A stretch of DNA of 6,136 nt, taken from NCBI GenBank assembly GCA_013812005.1, contig JACCUE010000129.1, positions 1-6,136 of the forward strand, given 5' to 3'. Numbering within the stretch: the stretch's first letter is position 1; each line of letters opens with the position of its first letter. Both the position numbers and the translations under genes were made by a program. The stretch comes from Thermoleophilaceae bacterium (GTDB taxonomy: Bacteria; Actinomycetota; Thermoleophilia; Solirubrobacterales; Thermoleophilaceae). This document shows positions 5,919 through 6,136 of this stretch, piece after piece. The notes below the pieces were generated by a model. That model saw only the letters and a list, made by a program, of their open reading frames with translations. It ran no database searches and was not told the origin of the DNA.

Positions 5919-5931
5919 CGGACGCAGACTA
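5919..5931 (-). promoter_or_regulatory. Candidate leaderless promoter of the lactonase-like gene (TAGTCT -10 box)
   Basis: On the minus strand TAGTCT (5931-5926) is followed by 7 nt and the ATG at 5918, the same geometry as the wall hydrolase promoter. There is no Shine-Dalgarno sequence in the gap. The site decides the start of the gene against a longer in-frame alternative, in which the box would lie inside the coding sequence. Confidence 0.6.
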
Positions 5932-5932
5932 T

Positions 5933-6136
5933 GTGGTCTCCGCCGCAATTACCGTCGCGCTCGGCGGCGCCTCGAAGCCACCGTCGCGCCGTTCGCCGCA
6001 CCGCGGGGGAAGCCGGCTGCGGGCCTACCTGTTGGTGATGGCGCTGCTCGTCGCTATCTGGGCCCTGACCGGAGAGGGCTACTTCTGGCCGGTCTGGCCG
6101 GCACTGGGCTGGGGCATCGGGCTGATGGGTCCGCGT
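5933..6136 (+). CDS. 2TM-domain small membrane protein, 3' end beyond window
   Basis: An open frame runs to the window end and is truncated there. Its last 41 residues, from CGG at 6014, contain AYLLVMALLVAIWALTG, a first membrane helix, then GYFWPVWPALGWGIGL, the aromatic Trp/Pro-rich turn and start of the second helix typical of actinobacterial 2TM-domain proteins. The function of that family is unknown to me. Upstream in frame lies a basic, low-complexity stretch (KPPSRRSPHRGG). The start is unsure: GTG at 5933 is the only plausible initiator between the lactonase start and the first helix, but it has no clear ribosome binding site or TAGNCT box. If it is right, the gene is divergent from the lactonase with 14 bp between starts and contains part of that gene's promoter. 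Domain recognition is firmer than the start. Confidence 0.65.
   Translation, partial: MVSAAITVALGGASKPPSRRSPHRGGSRLRAYLLVMALLVAIWALTGEGYFWPVWPALGWGIGLMGPR

Noticed and set aside
5919..5948. Start of the lactonase-like gene 10 codons upstream at 5948
   Set aside because: It would place the TAGTCT box inside the coding sequence, and the added residues are Arg/Pro-rich with no match to the family N-terminus.
5043..6038. 331-aa plus-strand open frame antisense to the lactonase-like gene
   Set aside because: Composition is His/Val/Gly-rich antisense noise, and the minus strand carries a complete metal-binding motif set.

Overview
The window is GC-rich DNA with dense, short-gapped genes and frequent GTG/TTG starts. 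Together with an apparently leaderless mode of initiation, this suggests a high-GC actinobacterium. Solirubrobacterales/Thermoleophilia is my best guess, from overall protein flavour and the TAGNCT-type leaderless promoters; this is inference, because no marker gene is present.

Layout. (1) Positions 1-1071, minus strand: an operon of a 71-aa biotinyl/lipoyl carrier protein (TTG start behind a perfect AGGAGG) followed by a crotonase-superfamily acyl-CoA enzyme that resembles methylmalonyl-CoA decarboxylase. The two overlap by GTGA. A third cistron may start with another GTGA at the very left edge. (2) Positions 1072-1206: a divergent control region. (3) Positions 1207-3483, plus strand: glycerol kinase (glpK) and, 9 bp later, a PlsC-type acyltransferase. 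The pair could feed glycerol into phospholipid synthesis. (4) Positions 3484-3582: a short gap with two GC hairpins and a TAGGCT promoter. (5) Positions 3583-5022, plus: a membrane-anchored or secreted wall hydrolase with an SLT lytic transglycosylase domain and a C-terminal M15-like (LAS-type) metallopeptidase-like domain. (6) Positions 5016-5918, minus: a metallo-beta-lactamase-fold hydrolase of the AHL-lactonase type, whose tail overlaps the wall hydrolase by 7 bp. (7) Positions 5933 to the right edge, plus: the start of a small 2TM-domain membrane protein, cut by the window.

Working together: the left operon looks like acyl-CoA carboxylation/decarboxylation or fatty-acid/propionate metabolism, and glpK-plsC like glycerolipid metabolism. 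The wall hydrolase and lactonase are separate transcription units. The most striking non-coding signal is a TAGNCT hexamer 7 or 9 nt before the start codon of three genes (glpK, the wall hydrolase, the lactonase), with no Shine-Dalgarno sequence. The carrier gene, in contrast, has a textbook Shine-Dalgarno. I see no mobile elements, CRISPR arrays, tRNA or rRNA. Most of the window is ordinary metabolism; I do not see clear evidence of a new multi-gene system.
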